The notes below the pieces were generated by a model. The model searched no databases, was not told the origin of the DNA, and worked only from the letters and a program-made list of their open reading frames with translations. From Hymenopus coronatus (Eukaryota; Arthropoda; Insecta; Mantodea; Hymenopodidae): a stretch of DNA of 64,000 bases. Within the stretch, counting starts at the first letter, position 1. Every line of letters begins with the position of its first letter. The stretch covers positions 149,444,129-149,508,128 of the forward strand of contig CM060890.1 in the NCBI GenBank assembly GCA_030762935.1. Direction: 5' to 3'. Below, piece by piece: positions 33,901 to 50,200 of the stretch. A program made the position numbers and the translations under genes.

Positions 33901-36900
33901 ATGTTTCCTAGGAAACCACAGATCTTTCAGCCTCAGGCAGTTACTATAACCACTTAGCTACCACGGCAACATGCCAAGACAGTATGAAAACCCCAGCTGA
34001 CTCGCATGTTTCCTAGGAAACCACAGATATCCTAGACTCAGGTAGTTACTCTAACCACTTAGCTACCATGGCAACATGCCAAGACAGTACTAAAACCCTA
34101 ACTGCCTCGCAAGTTTCCTAGGATACCACAGATCTCCCAGTCTGAGGCAGTTACTCTAACCACTTAGCTACCACGGCCACGAGCCAAGACAATTTTAAAA
34201 CCCCAACTGACTCGCATGTTTCCCAGGAAACGACAGATCTCCCAGCCTCAGGCAGTTACTCTAACCACTTAGCTACCAAGGCAACATGCCAAGACAGTAT
34301 TAAAACCCCAACTGAGTCGCATGATTCCTCGGAAATCACAGATCTCCTAGTCTCAGGCAGTTACTCTAACCACTTAGCTACCACGGCAACATGCCAAGAC
34401 AGAATTAAAACCCCAGCTGACTCGCATGTTTCCTAGGAAACCACAGATTTCCCCGTCTGAGGAAGTTACTCTAACCACTTAGCTACCACGGCAACATGCC
34501 AAGGCAGTATTAAAACCCCAATTGGGTAGCATGAATCCTCGGAAATCACAGATCTCCTAGTCTCAGGTAGTTTCTCTAACCACTTAGCTACCACGGCAAA
34601 AGGCCAAGACAGTATTAAAACCCCAACTGACTCGCATGTTTCCTAGGAAACCACAGATCTCCCAGCCTCAGGCAGTTACTCTAACCACTTAGCTACCACG
34701 TCAACATGCCAAGAGAGTATTAAAACCCCAACTGCCTTGAATGTTTACTAGGAAACCACAGATCTCCCAGTCTCTGGCTGTTACTCTAACAATTTAACTA
34801 CCATGGCAACATGCCAAGACAGTATTAAAACCCCAACTGACTCGCATGTTTCCTAGGAAACCAAAAATCTCCCAGTCTCTGGCTGTTACTCTAACAATTT
34901 AACTACCATGGCAACATGCCAAGACAGTATTAAAACCCCAAATGTCTCGCATGGTTCCTAGGAAACCACAGATCTCCTAGTCTAAGGTAGTTAACTCTAA
35001 CCACTTAGCTACCACGGAAACATGCCAAGACAGTATTAAAAGCCCAACTGACTCGCATGTTTACTAGGAAACCACAGATCTCCCAGTCTCTGGCTGTTAC
35101 TCTAACAATTTAGCTACCATGGCAGCATGCCAAGACAGTATTAAAACCCCAACTGACTCGCATGTTTCCTTGGAAACGACAGATCTCCCAGCCTTAGGCA
35201 ATTACTCTAACCACTTAGCTACCACGGCAACATGCAAAGACATAATTAAAACACCAACTGACTCGAATGTTTCCTAGGAAACAACAGATCTCCCAGCCTT
35301 AGGCAGGTACTCTAACCACTTAGCTACCACGGCAACATGCCAAGAGAGTATTAAAATCCCAACTGACTCGCATGTTTCCTAGGAAACCACAGATCTCCAA
35401 TTTTTAGGAAGTTACTCTAACCACTTAGCTACCAAGGCAACATGCCAAGACAGTATTAAAATCCCAACTGACTCGCATGTTTCCTAGGAAACCGCAGATC
35501 TCCCAGCCTCAGGCAGTTACTCTAACCGCTTAGCTACCACGGCAACATACCAAGACAGTATTAAAACCCCAACTGACTCGCAAGTTTCCTAGGAAACCAC
35601 AGATCTACTAGCCTCAGGCAGTTACTCTAACCACTTAGCTACCACGGCAACATGCCAAGACAGTATTAAAATCCCAACTGACTCGCATTTTCCTAGGAAA
35701 CCACAGATCTCCTAGCCTCAGGCAGTTTCTCTAACCACTTAACTACCACGGCTACATGCCAAGAGAGTATTTAAACCCCAAATGACTCGCATGTTTCCTA
35801 GGAAACCACAGATCTCCTAGCCTCAGGCAGTTACTCTAACCACTTAGCTACCACATCAACATGCCAAGACAGTATTAAAACCCCAAACTGCCTCGCATGT
35901 TTCCTAGGAAACCACAAATCTGCTAGTCTCAGGCAGTTACTCTAACCACTTAGCCACCACGGCAACATGCCAACACAGTATTAAAACCCCAACTGACTCG
36001 CATGTTACCTAGGAAACCACAGATCTCCCAGCCTTAGGCAGTTACTCTAACCACTTAGCTACCACGGCAACATGCCAAGACAGTATTAAACCCCAACTGA
36101 CTCGCATGTTTTCTAGGAAACCACAGATCTCTTGCCTCAGGCAGTTATTCTAACCAGTTAGCTACCACGTCAATGTGCTAAGACAGTATTACAACCCCAA
36201 ATAACTCGCATGTTTCCTAGGATACCATAGATCCCCTAGTCTCAGGCAGTTACTCTAACCACTTAGCTACCACGGCAACATGCCAAGACAGTATTAAAAC
36301 CCCAGCTGACTAGCATGTTTCCTAGGAAACCACAGATTTCCCAGTCTGAGGCAATTACTCTAACCACTTAGCTACCACGGCAACATGCCAAGTCAGTATT
36401 AACACCCCAAATGACTCGCATGTTTCGTAGAAAACCACAGATCTCCCAGACTCAGGCAGTTACTCTAACCACTTAGCTACCACGGCAACATGCCAAGGCA
36501 GTTTTAAAACCCCAACTGACTCGCATGTTTCCTAGGAAACCACAGATCTTTCAGCCTCAGGCAGTTACTATAACCACTTAGCTACCACGGCAACATGCCA
36601 AGACAGTATGAAAACCCCAGCTGACTCGCATGTTTCCTAGGAAACCACAGATCTCCTAGACTCAGGCAGTTACTCTAACCACTTAGCTACCACGTCAATA
36701 TGCCAAGACAGTATTAAAACCCCAACTGCCTTGAATGTTTACTAGGAAACCACAGATCTCCCAGTCTCTGGCTGTTACTCTAACAATTTAACTACCATGG
36801 CAACATGCCAAGACAGTATTAAAACCCCAACTGACTCGCATGTTTTCTAGGAAACCAAAGTTCTCCCAGTCTCTGGCTGTTACTCTAACAATTTAATTAC

Positions 36901-39299
36901 CATGGCAACATGCCAAGACAGTATTATAACCCCAAATGTCTCGCATGATTCCTAGGAAACCACAGATCTCCTAGTCTAAGGTAGTTAACTCTAACCGCTT
37001 AGCTACCACGGAAACATGCCAAGACAGTATTAAAAGCCCAACTGACTCGCATGTTTACTAGGAAACCACAGATCTCCCAGTCTCTGGCTGTTACTATAAC
37101 AATTTAACTACCATGGCAGCATGCCAAGACAGTATTAAAAACCCCAACTGACTCGCATGTTTCCTAGGAAACGACAGATCTCCCAGGCTTAGGCAGGTAC
37201 TCTAACCACTTAGCTACCACGGCAACATGCAAAGACATAATTAAAACACCAACTGACTCGAATGTTTCCTAGGAAACAACAGATCTCCCAGCCTCAGGCA
37301 GGTACTCTAACCACTTAGCTACCACGGCAACATGCCAAGAGAGTATTAAAATCCCAACTGATTCGCATGTTTCCTAGGAAACCACAGATCTCCTAGCCTC
37401 AGGCAGTTACTCTAACCACTTAGCTACCAAGGCAATATGCCAAGACAGTATTAAAATCCCAACTGACTCGCATGTTTCCTAGGAAACCACAGATCTCCCA
37501 GCCTCAGGCAGTTACTCTAACCGCTTAGCTACCACGGCAACATACCAAGACAGTATTAAAACCCCAACTGACTCGCAAGTTTCCTAGGAAACCACAGATC
37601 TACTAGCCTCAGGCAGTTACTCTAACCACTTAACTACCACGGCAACATGCCAAGACAGTATTTAAACCCCAACTGACTCGCATGTTTCCTAGGAAACCAC
37701 AGAACTGCTAGTCTGAGGCAGTTACTCTAACCACTTAGCTACCACGTCAACATGCCAAGACAGTATTAAAACCCCAAACTGCCTCGCATGTTTCCTAGGA
37801 AACCACAGATCTGCTAGTCTCAAGCAGTTACTCTAACCACTTAGCCACCACGGCAACATGCCAACACAGTATTAAAACCCCAACTGACTCGCATGTTTCC
37901 TAGGAAACCACAGATCTCCCAGCCTTAGGCAGTTACTCTAACCACTTAGCTACCACGGCAACATGCCAAGACAGTATTAAACCCCAACTGACTCGCATGT
38001 TTTCTGGGAAACCACAGATCTCTTGCCTCAGGCAGTTATTCTAACCACTTAGCTACCACGGCAACATGCCAAGACATAATTAAAACCCCAACTGACTCGC
38101 ATGTTTCCTAGGAAACCACAGATCTCCAAGCCTCAGGCACTTACTCTAACAAGTTAGCTACCACGTCAACATGCCAAGACAGTATTACAACCCCAACTAA
38201 CTCGCATGTTTCCTAGGATACCACAGATCCCCTAGTCTCAGGCAGTTACTCTACCCACTTAGCTACCACGGCAACATGCCAAGACAGTATTAAAACCCCA
38301 ACTGCCTCGCATATTTCCTAGGAAACCACAGATCTCCTAGTCTCAGGCAGGTACTCTAACCACTTAGCTACCACGGCAACATGCCAAGACAGTATTAAAA
38401 CCCCAACTGACTCGCATGTTTCCTAGGAAACCACAGATCTCCCAGCCTCAAGCATTTACTCTAAACACTTAGCTACCACGGCAACATGCCAAGACAGTAT
38501 TAAAACCCCAACTGCCTCGCATATTTCCTAGGAAACCACAGATCTCCTAGTCTCAGGCAGGTACTCTAACCACTTAGCTACCACGGCAAAATGCCAAGGC
38601 AGTATTAAAACCCCAACTGACTCGCATGTTTCCTAGGAAACCACTGATCTCCTAGCCTCAGGCAGTTACTCTAACCACTTAGCTACCAAGGCAACATGCC
38701 AAGTCAGTATTAACACCCCAAATGACTCGCATGTTTCGTAGGTAACCACAGATCTCCCAGACTCAGGCAGTTACTCTAACCACTTAGCTACCACGGCAAC
38801 ATGCCAAGGCAGTTTTAAAACCCCAACTGACTCGCATGTTTCCTAGGAAACCACAGATCTTTCAGCCTCAGGCAGTTACTATAACCACTTAGCTACCACG
38901 GCAACATGCCAAGACAGTATGAAACCCCCAGCTGACTCGCATGTTTCCTAGGATACCACAGATCTCCCAGTCTGAGGCAGTTACTCTAACCACTTAGCTA
39001 CCACGGCCACGAGCCAAGACAATTTTAAAACCCCAACTGACTCGCATGTTTCCCAGGAAACGACAGATCTCGCAGCCTCAGGCAGTTACTCTAACCACTT
39101 AGCTACCAAGGCAACATGCCAAGACAGTATTAAAACCCCAACTGAGTCGCATGATTCCTCGGAAATCACAGATCTCCTAGTCTCAGGCAGTTACTCTAAC
39201 CACTTAGCTACCACGGCAACATGCCAAGACAGTATTAAAACCCCAGCTGACTCGCATGTTTCCTAGGAAACCACAGATTTCCCCGTCTGAGGAAGTTAC

Positions 39300-42200
39300 T
39301 CTAACCACTTAGCTACCACGGCAACATGCCAAGGCAGTATTAAAACCCCAATTGGGTAGCATGAATCCTCGGAAATCACAGATCTCCTAGTCTCAGGTAG
39401 TTTCTCTAACCACTTAGCTACCACGGCAACAGGCCAAGAGAGTATTAAAACCCCAACTGCCTTGAATGTTTACTAGGAAACCACAGATCTCCCAGTCTCT
39501 GGCTGTTACTCTAACAATTTAACTACCATGGCAACATGCCAAGACAGTATTAAAACCCCAACTGACTCGCATGTTTCCTAGGAAACCAAAAATCTCCCAG
39601 TCTCTGGCTGTTACTCTAACAATTTAACTACCATGGCAACATGCCAAGACAGTATTAAAACCCCAAATGTCTCGCATGGTTCCTAGGAAACTACAGATCT
39701 CCTAGTCTAAGGTAGCTAACTCTAACCACTTAGCTACCACGGAAACATGCCAAGACAGTATTAAAAGCCCAACTGACTCGCATGTTTACTAGGAAACCAC
39801 AGATCTCCCAGTCTCTGGCTGTTACTCTAACAATTTAGCTACCATGGCAGCATGCCAAGACAGTATTAAAACCCCAACTGACTCGCATGTTTCCTAGGAA
39901 ACGACAGATCTCCCAGCCTTAGGCAATTACTCTAACCACTTAGCTACCACGGCAAATGCAAAGACATAATTAAAACACCAACTGACTCGAATGTTTCCTA
40001 GGAAACAACAGATCTCCCAGCCTTAGGCAGGTACTCTAACCACTTAGCTACCACGGCAACATGCCAAGAGAGTATTAAAATCCCAACTGACTCGCATGTT
40101 TCCTAGGAAACCACAGATCTCCTATTTTCAAGAAGTTACTCTAACCACTTAGCTACCAAGGCAACATGCCAAGACAGTATTAAAATCCCAACTGACTCGC
40201 ATGTTTCCTAGGAAACCGCAGATCTCCCAGCCTCAGGCAGTTACTCTAACCGCTTAGCTACCACGGCAACATACCAAGACAGTATTAAAACCCCAACTGA
40301 CTCGCAAGTTTCCTAGGAAACCACAGATCTACTAGCCTCAGGCAGTTACTCTAACCACTTAGCTACCACGGCAACATGCCAAGACAGTATTAAAACCCCA
40401 ACTGACTCGCATGTTTCCTAGGAAACCACAGATCTCCCAGCCTCAAGCATTTACTCTAACCACTTAGCTACCACGGCAACATGCCAAGACAGTATTAAAA
40501 CCCCAACTGCCTCGCATATTTCCTAGGAAACCACAGATCTCCTAGTCTCAGGCAGGTACTCTAACCACTTAGCTACCACGGCAAAATGCCAAGGCAGTGT
40601 AAAAACCCCAACTGACTCGCATGTTTCCTAGGAAACCACTGATCTCCTAGCCTCAGGCAGTTACTCTAACCACTTCACTACCAAGGCAACATGCCAAGTC
40701 AGTATTAACACCCCAACTGACTCGCATGTTTCCTAGGAAACCACAGATCTCCCAGCCTCAGGCAGTTACTCTAACCACTTAGCTACCACGGCAACATGCC
40801 ATGGCAGTTTTAAAACCCCAACTGACTCGCATGTTTCCTAGGAAACCACAGATCTTTCAGCCTCAGGCAGTTACTCTAACCACTTAGCTACCACGGCAAC
40901 AGGCCAAGACAGTATGAAAACCCCAGCTGACTCGCATGTTTTCTATGAAACCACAGATCTCCTAGCCTCAGGTAGTTACTCTAACCACTTAGCTATCATG
41001 GCAACATGCCAAGACAGTATTAAAACCCCAACTGACTCGCAAGTTTCCTAGGATACCACAGATCTCCCAGTCTGAGGCAGTTACTCTAACCACTTAGCTA
41101 CCACGGCCACGAGCCAAGACAATTTTAAAACCCCAACTGACTCTCATGTTTCCCAGGAAACAACAGATCTCCCAGCCTCAGGCAGTTACTCTAACCACTT
41201 AGCTACAAAGGCAACATGCCAAGACAGTATTATAACCCCAACTGAGTCGCATGATTCCTCGGAAACCACACATCTCCTAGTCTCAGGCAGTTACTCTAAC
41301 CACTTAGCTACCACGGCAACATGCTAAGACAGTATTAAAACCCCAGCTGACTCGCATGTTTCCTAGGAAACCACAGATTTCCCCGTTTGAGGCAGTTACT
41401 CTAACCACTTAGCTACCACGGCAACATGCCAAGACAGTATTAAAACCCCAACTGGGTAGCATGAATCCTCGGAAATCACAGATCTCCTAGTCTCAGGTAG
41501 TTTCTCTAACCTCTTAGCTACCACGGCAACAGGCCAAGACAGTATTAATACCCCAACTGACTCGCATATTTCCTAGGAAACCACAGATCTCCCAGCCTCA
41601 GGCAGTTACTCTAACCACTTAGCTACCACGTCAACATGCCAAGACAGTATTAAAACCCCAACTGCCTTGAATGTTTACTAGGAAACCACAGATCTCCCAG
41701 TCTCTGGCTGTTACTCTAACAATTTAACTACCATGGCAACATGCCAAGACAGTATTAAAACCCCAACTGACTCGCATGTTTTCTAGGAAACCAAAGTTCT
41801 CCCAGTCTCTGGCTGTTACTCTAACAATTTAATTACCATGGCAACATGCCAAGACAGTATTATAACCCCAAATGTCTCGCATGATTCCTAGGAAACCACA
41901 GATCTCCTAGTCTAAGGTAGTTAACTCTAACCACTTAGCTACCACGGAAACATGCCAAGACAGTATTAAAAGCCCAACTGACTCGCATGTTTACTAGGAA
42001 ACCACAGATCTCCCAGTCTCTGGCTGTTACTATAACAATTTAACTACCATGGCAGCATGCCAAGACAGTATTAAAACCCCAACTGACTCGCATGTTTCCT
42101 AGGAAACGACAGATCTCCCAGCCTTAGGCAATTACTCTAACCACTTAGCTACCACGGCAAATGCAAAGACATAATTAAAACACCAACTGACTCGAATGTT

Positions 42201-45200
42201 TCCTAGGAAACAACAGATCTCCCAGCCTTAGGCAGGTACTCTAACCACTTAGCTACCACGGCAACATGCCAAGAGAGTATTAAAATCCCAACTGACTCGC
42301 ATGTTTCCTAGGAAACCACAGATCTCCTATTTTCAAGAAGTTACTCTAACCACTTAGCTACCAAGGCAACATGCCAAGACAGTATTAAAATCCCAACTGA
42401 CTCGCATGTTTCCTAGGAAACCGCAGATCTCCCAGCCTCAGGCAGTTACTCTAACCGCTTAGCTACCACGGCAACATACCAAGACAGTATTAAAACCCCA
42501 ACTGACTCGCAAGTTTCCTAGGAAACCACAGATCTACTAGCCTCAGGCAGTTACTCTAACCACTTAGCTACCACGGCAACATGCCAAGACAGTATTAAAA
42601 CCCCAACTGACTCGCATGTTTCCTAGGAAACCACAGATCTCCCAGCCTTAGGCAGTTACTCTAACCACTTAGCTACCACGGCAACAAGCCAAGACAGTAT
42701 TAAACCCCAACTGACTCGCATGTTTTCTGGGAAACCACAGATCTCTTGCTTCAGGCAGTTATTCTAACCACTTAGCTACCACGGCAACATGCCAAGACAT
42801 AATTAAAACCCCAACTGACTCGCATGTTTCCTAGGAAACCACAGATCTCCCAGCCTCAGGCACTTACTCTAACAAGTTAGCTACCACGTCAACATGCCAA
42901 GACAGTATTACAACCCCAACTAACTCGCATGTTTCCTAGGATACCACAGATCCCCTAGTCTCAGGCAGTTACTCTAACCACTTAGCTACCACGGCAACAT
43001 GCCAAGACAGTATTAAAACCCCAACTGCCTCGCATATTTCCTAGGAAACCACAGATCTCCAAGTCTCAGGCAGGTACTCTAACCACTTAGCTACCACGGC
43101 AACAGGCCAAGACAGTATTAAAACCCCAACTGACTCGCATGTTTCCTAGGAAACCACAGATCTCCCAGCCTCAAGCATTTACTCTAAACACTTAGCTACC
43201 ACGGCAACATGCCAAGACAGTATTAAAACCCCAACTGCCTCGCATATTTCCTAGGAAACCACAGATCTCCTAGTCTCAGGCAGGTACTCTAACCACTTAG
43301 CTACCACGGCAAAATGCCAAGGCAGTATTAAAACCCCAACTGACTCGCATGTTTCCTAGGAAACCACTGATCTCCTAGCCTCAGGCAGTTACTCTAACCA
43401 CTTAGCTACCAAGGCAACATGCCAAGTCAGTATTAACACCCCAAATGACTCGCATGTTTCGTAGGTAACCACAGATCTCCCAGACTCAGGCAGTTACTCT
43501 AACCACTTAGCTACCACGGCCACGAGCCAAGACAATTTTAAAACCCCAACTGACTCGCATGTTTCCCAGGAAACGACAGATCTCGCAGCCTCCGGCAGTT
43601 ACTCTAACCACTTAGCTACCAAGGCAACATGCCAAGACAGTATTAAAACCCCAACTGAGTCGCATGATTCCTCGGAAATCACAGATCTCCTAGTCTCAGG
43701 CAGTTACTCTAACCACTTAGCTACCACGGCAACATGCCAAGACAGTATTAAAACCCCAACTGCCTCGCATATTTCCTAGGAAACCACAGATCTCCTAGTC
43801 TCAGGCAGGTACTCTAACCACTTAGCTACCACGGCAAAATGCCAAGGCAGTGTAAAAACCCCAACTGACTCGCATGTTTCCTAGGAAACCACTGATCTCC
43901 TAGCCTCAGGCAGTTACTCTAACCACTTCACTACCAAGGCAACATGCCAAGTCAGTATTAACACCCCAACTGACTCGCATGTTTCCTAGGAAACCACAGA
44001 TCTCCCAGCCTCAGGCAGTTACTCTAACCACTTAGCTACCACGGCAACATGCCATGGCAGTTTTAAAACCCCAACTGACTCGCATGTTTCCTAGGAAACC
44101 ACAGATCTTTCAGCCTCAGGCAGTTACTCTAACCACTTAGCTACCACGGCAACTGGCCAAGACAGTATGAAAACCCCAGCTGACTCGCATGTTTTCTATG
44201 AAACCACAGATCTCCTAGCCTCAGGTAGTTACTCTAACCACTTAGCTATCATGGCAACATGCCAAGACAGTATTAAAACCCCAACTGACTCGCAAGTTTC
44301 CTAGGATACCACAGATCTCCCAGTCTGAGGCAGTTACTCTAACCACTTAGCTACCACGGCCACGAGCCAAGACAATTTTAAAACCCCAACTGACTCTCAT
44401 GTTTCCCAGGAAACAACAGATCTCCCAGCCTCAGGCAGTTACTCTAACCACTTAGCTACAAAGGCAACATGCCAAGACAGTATTATAACCCCAACTGAGT
44501 CGCATGATTCCTCGGAAACCACAGATCTCCTAGTCTCAGGCAGTTACTCTAACCACTTAGCTACCACGGCAACATGCTAAGACAGTATTAAAACCCCAGC
44601 TGACTCGCATGTTTCCTAGGAAACCACAGATTTCCCCGTTTGAGGCAGTTACTCTAACCACTTAGCTACCACGGCAACATGCCAAGACAGTATTAAAACC
44701 CCAACTGGGTAGCATGAATCCTCGGAAATCACAGATCTCCTAGTCTCAGGTAGTTTCTCTAACCTCTTAGCTACCACGGCAACAGGCCAAGACAGTATTA
44801 AAACCCCAACTGACTCGCATGTTTCCTAGGAAACCACAGATCTCCCAGCCTCAAGCATTTACTCTAAACACTTAGCTACCACGGCAACATGCCAAGACAG
44901 TATTAAAACCCCAACTGCCTCGCATATTTCCTAGGAAACCACAGATCTCCTAGTCTCAGGCAGGTACTCTAACCACTTAGCTACCACGGCAAAATGCCAA
45001 GGCAGTATTAAAACCCCAACTGACTCGCATGTTTCCTAGGAAACCACTGATCTCCTAGCCTCAGGCAGTTACTCTAACCACTTAGCTACCAAGGCAACAT
45101 GCCAAGTCAGTATTAACACCCCAAATGACTCGCATGTTTCGTAGGTAACCACAGATCTCCCAGACTCAGGCAGTTACTCTAACCACTTAGCTACCACGGC

Positions 45201-48200
45201 AACATGCCAAGGCAGTTTTAAAACCCCAACTGACTGGCATGTTTCCTAGGAAACCACAGATCTTTCAGCCTCAGGCAGTTACTATAACCACTTAGCTACC
45301 ACGGCAACATGCCAAGACAGTATGAAACCCCCAGCTGACTCGCATGTTTCCTAGGATACCACAGATCTCCCAGTCTGAGGCAGTTACTCTAACCACTTAG
45401 CTACCACGGCCACGAGCCAAGACAATTTTAAAACCCCAACTGACTCGCATGTTTCCCAGGAAACGACAGATCTCGCAGCCTCAGGCAGTTACTCTAACCA
45501 CTTAGCTACCAAGGCAACATGCCAAGACAGTATTAAAACCCCAACTGAGTCGCATGATTCCTCGGAAATCACAGATCTCCTAGTCTCAGGCAGTTACTCT
45601 AACCACTTAGCTACCACGGCAACATGCCAAGACAGTATTAAAACCCCAGCTGACTCGCATGTTTCCTAGGAAACCACAGATTTCCCCGTCTGAGGAAGTT
45701 ACTCTAACCACTTAGCTACCACGGCAACATGCCAAGGCAGTATTAAAACCCCAATTGGGTAGCATGAATCCTCGGAAATCACAGATCTCCTAGTCTCAGG
45801 TAGTTTCTCTAACCACTTAGCTACCACGGCAACAGGCCAAGAGAGTATTAAAACCCCAACTGCCTTGAATGTTTACTAGGAAACCACAGATCTCCCAGTC
45901 TCTGGCTGTTACTCTAACAATTTAACTACCATGGCAACATGCCAAGACAGTATTAAAACCCCAACTGACTCGCATGTTTCCTAGGAAACCAAAAATCTCC
46001 CAGTCTCTGGCTGTTACTCTAACAATTTAACTACCATGGCAACATGCCAAGACAGTATTAAAACCCCAAATGTCTCGCATGGTTCCTAGGAAACTACAGA
46101 TCTCCTAGTCTAAGGTAGCTAACTCTAACCACTTAGCTACCACGGAAACATGCCAAGACAGTATTAAAAGCCCAACTGACTCGCATGTTTACTAGGAAAC
46201 CACAGATCTCCCAGTCTCTGGCTGTTACTCTAACAATTTAGCTACCATGGCAGCATGCCAAGACAGTATTAAAACCCCAACTGACTCGCATGTTTCCTAG
46301 GAAACGACAGATCTCCCAGCCTTAGGCAATTACTCTAACCACTTAGCTACCACGGCAAATGCAAAGACATAATTAAAACACCAACTGACTCGAATGTTTC
46401 CTAGGAAACAACAGATCTCCCAGCCTTAGGCAGGTACTCTAACCACTTAGCTACCACGGCAACATGCCAAGAGAGTATTAAAATCCCAACTGACTCGCAT
46501 GTTTCCTAGGAAACCACAGATCTCCTATTTTCAAGAAGTTACTCTAACCACTTAGCTACCAAGGCAACATGCCAAGACAGTATTAAAATCCCAACTGACT
46601 CGCATGTTTCCTAGGAAACCGCAGATCTCCCAGCCTCAGGCAGTTACTCTAACCGCTTAGCTACCACGGCAACATACCAAGACAGTATTAAAACCCCAAC
46701 TGACTCGCAAGTTTCCTAGGAAACCACAGATCTACTAGCCTCAGGCAGTTACTCTAACCACTTAGCTACCACGGCAACATGCCAAGACAGTATTAAAACC
46801 CCAACTGACTCGCATGTTTCCTAGGAAACCACAGATCTCCCAGCCTCAAGCATTTACTCTAACCACTTAGCTACCACGGCAACATGCCAAGACAGTATTA
46901 AAACCCCAACTGCCTCGCATATTTCCTAGGAAACCACAGATCTCCTAGTCTCAGGCAGGTACTCTAACCACTTAGCTACCACGGCAAAATGCCAAGGCAG
47001 TGTAAAAACCCCAACTGACTCGCATGTTTCCTAGGAAACCACTGATCTCCTAGCCTCAGGCAGTTACTCTAACCACTTCACTACCAAGGCAACATGCCAA
47101 GTCAGTATTAACACCCCAACTGACTCGCATGTTTCCTAGGAAACCACAGATCTCCCAGCCTCAGGCAGTTACTCTAACCACTTAGCTACCACGGCAACAT
47201 GCCATGGCAGTTTTAAAACCCCAACTGACTCGCATGTTTCCTAGGAAACCACAGATCTTTCAGCCTCAGGCAGTTACTCTAACCACTTAGCTACCACGGC
47301 AACAGGCCAAGACAGTATGAAAACCCCAGCTGACTCGCATGTTTTCTATGAAACCACAGATCTCCTAGCCTCAGGTAGTTACTCTAACCACTTAGCTATC
47401 ATGGCAACATGCCAAGACAGTATTAAAACCCCAACTGACTCGCAAGTTTCCTAGGATACCACAGATCTCCCAGTCTGAGGCAGTTACTCTAACCACTTAG
47501 CTACCACGGCCACGAGCCAAGACAATTTTAAAACCCCAACTGACTCTCATGTTTCCCAGGAAACAACAGATCTCCCAGCCTCAGGCAGTTACTCTAACCA
47601 CTTAGCTACAAAGGCAACATGCCAAGACAGTATTATAACCCCAACTGAGTCGCATGATTCCTCGGAAACCACACATCTCCTAGTCTCAGGCAGTTACTCT
47701 AACCACTTAGCTACCACGGCAACATGCTAAGACAGTATTAAAACCCCAGCTGACTCGCATGTTTCCTAGGAAACCACAGATTTCCCCGTTTGAGGCAGTT
47801 ACTCTAACCACTTAGCTACCACGGCAACATGCCAAGACAGTATTAAAACCCCAACTGGGTAGCATGAATCCTCGGAAATCACAGATCTCCTAGTCTCAGG
47901 TAGTTTCTCTAACCTCTTAGCTACCACGGCAACAGGCCAAGACAGTATTAAAACCCCAACTGACTCGCATATTTCCTAGGAAACCACAGATCTCCCAGCC
48001 TCAGGCAGTTACTCTAACCACTTAGCTACCACGTCAACATGCCAAGACAGTATTAAAACCCCAACTGCCTTGAATGTTTACTAGGAAACCACAGATCTCC
48101 CAGTCTCTGGCTGTTACTCTAACAATTTAACTACCATGGCAACATGCCAAGACAGTATTAAAACCCCAACTGACTCGCATGTTTTCTAGGAAACCAAAGT

Positions 48201-50200
48201 TCTCCCAGTCTCTGGCTGTTACTCTAACAATTTAATTACCATGGCAACATGCCAAGACAGTATTATAACCCCAAATGTCTCGCATGATTCCTAGGAAACC
48301 ACAGATCTCCTAGTCTAAGGTAGTTAACTCTAACCACTTAGCTACCACGGAAACATGCCAAGACAGTATTAAAAGCCCAACTGACTCGCATGTTTACTAG
48401 GAAACCACAGATCTCCCAGTCTCTGGCTGTTACTATAACAATTTAACTACCATGGCAGCATGCCAAGACAGTATTAAAACCCCAACTGACTCGCATGTTT
48501 CCTAGGAAACGACAGATCTCCCAGCCTTAGGCAATTACTCTAACCACTTAGCTACCACGGCAAATGCAAAGACATAATTAAAACACCAACTGACTCGAAT
48601 GTTTCCTAGGAAACAACAGATCTCCCAGCCTTAGGCAGGTACTCTAACCACTTAGCTACCACGGCAACATGCCAAGAGAGTATTAAAATCCCAACTGACT
48701 CGCATGTTTCCTAGGAAACCACAGATCTCCTATTTTCAAGAAGTTACTCTAACCACTTAGCTACCAAGGCAACATGCCAAGACAGTATTAAAATCCCAAC
48801 TGACTCGCATGTTTCCTAGGAAACCGCAGATCTCCCAGCCTCAGGCAGTTACTCTAACCGCTTAGCTACCACGGCAACATACCAAGACAGTATTAAAACC
48901 CCAACTGACTCGCAAGTTTCCTAGGAAACCACAGATCTACTAGCCTCAGGCAGTTACTCTAACCACTTAGCTACCACGGCAACATGCCAAGACAGTATTA
49001 AAACCCCAACTGACTCGCATGTTTCCTAGGAAACCACAGATCTCCCAGCCTTAGGCAGTTACTCTAACCACTTAGCTACCACGGCAACAAGCCAAGACAG
49101 TATTAAACCCCAACTGACTCGCATGTTTTCTGGGAAACCACAGATCTCTTGCTTCAGGCAGTTATTCTAACCACTTAGCTACCACGGCAACATGCCAAGA
49201 CATAATTAAAACCCCAACTGACTCGCATGTTTCCTAGGAAACCACAGATCTCCCAGCCTCAGGCACTTACTCTAACAAGTTAGCTACCACGTCAACATGC
49301 CAAGACAGTATTACAACCCCAACTAACTCGCATGTTTCCTAGGATACCACAGATCCCCTAGTCTCAGGCAGTTACTCTAACCACTTAGCTACCACGGCAA
49401 CATGCCAAGACAGTATTAAAACCCCAACTGCCTCGCATATTTCCTAGGAAACCACAGATCTCCAAGTCTCAGGCAGGTACTCTAACCACTTAGCTACCAC
49501 GGCAACAGGCCAAGACAGTATTAAAACCCCAACTGACTCGCATGTTTCCTAGGAAACCACAGATCTCCCAGCCTCAAGCATTTACTCTAAACACTTAGCT
49601 ACCACGGCAACATGCCAAGACAGTATTAAAACCCCAACTGCCTCGCATATTTCCTAGGAAACCACAGATCTCCTAGTCTCAGGCAGGTACTCTAACCACT
49701 TAGCTACCACGGCAAAATGCCAAGGCAGTATTAAAACCCCAACTGACTCGCATGTTTCCTAGGAAACCACTGATCTCCTAGCCTCAGGCAGTTACTCTAA
49801 CCACTTAGCTACCAAGGCAACATGCCAAGTCAGTATTAACACCCCAAATGACTCGCATGTTTCGTAGGTAACCACAGATCTCCCAGACTCAGGCAGTTAC
49901 TCTAACCACTTAGCTACCACGGCAACATGCCAAGGCAGTTTTAAAACCCCAACTGACTCGCATGTTTCCTAGGAAACCACAGATCTTTTTGCCTCAGGCA
50001 GTTACTATAACCACTTAGCTACCACGGCAACATGCCAAGACAGTATGAAAACCCCAGCTGACTCGCATGTTTCCTAGGAAACCACAGATCTCCTAGACTC
50101 AGGTAGTTACTCTAACCACTTAGCTACCATGGCAACATGCCAAGACAGTATTAAAACCCCAACTGCCTCGCAAGTTTCCTAGGATACCACAGATCTCCCA
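39300..50200. repeat. 6.4-kb segmental duplication within the array (61 monomers)
   Basis: Five independent markers are shifted by the same 6,403 bp: 39354 to 45757, 39948 to 46351, 40941 to 47344, 41454 to 47857 and 42153 to 48556. Within it the TTCTATGAAA variant recurs at 40941, 44194, 47344 and 50912, giving 30-, 31- and 34-monomer steps. The two blocks look almost identical, including a private 4-bp deletion (CACGGCAAATGCAAAG). Confidence 0.85.
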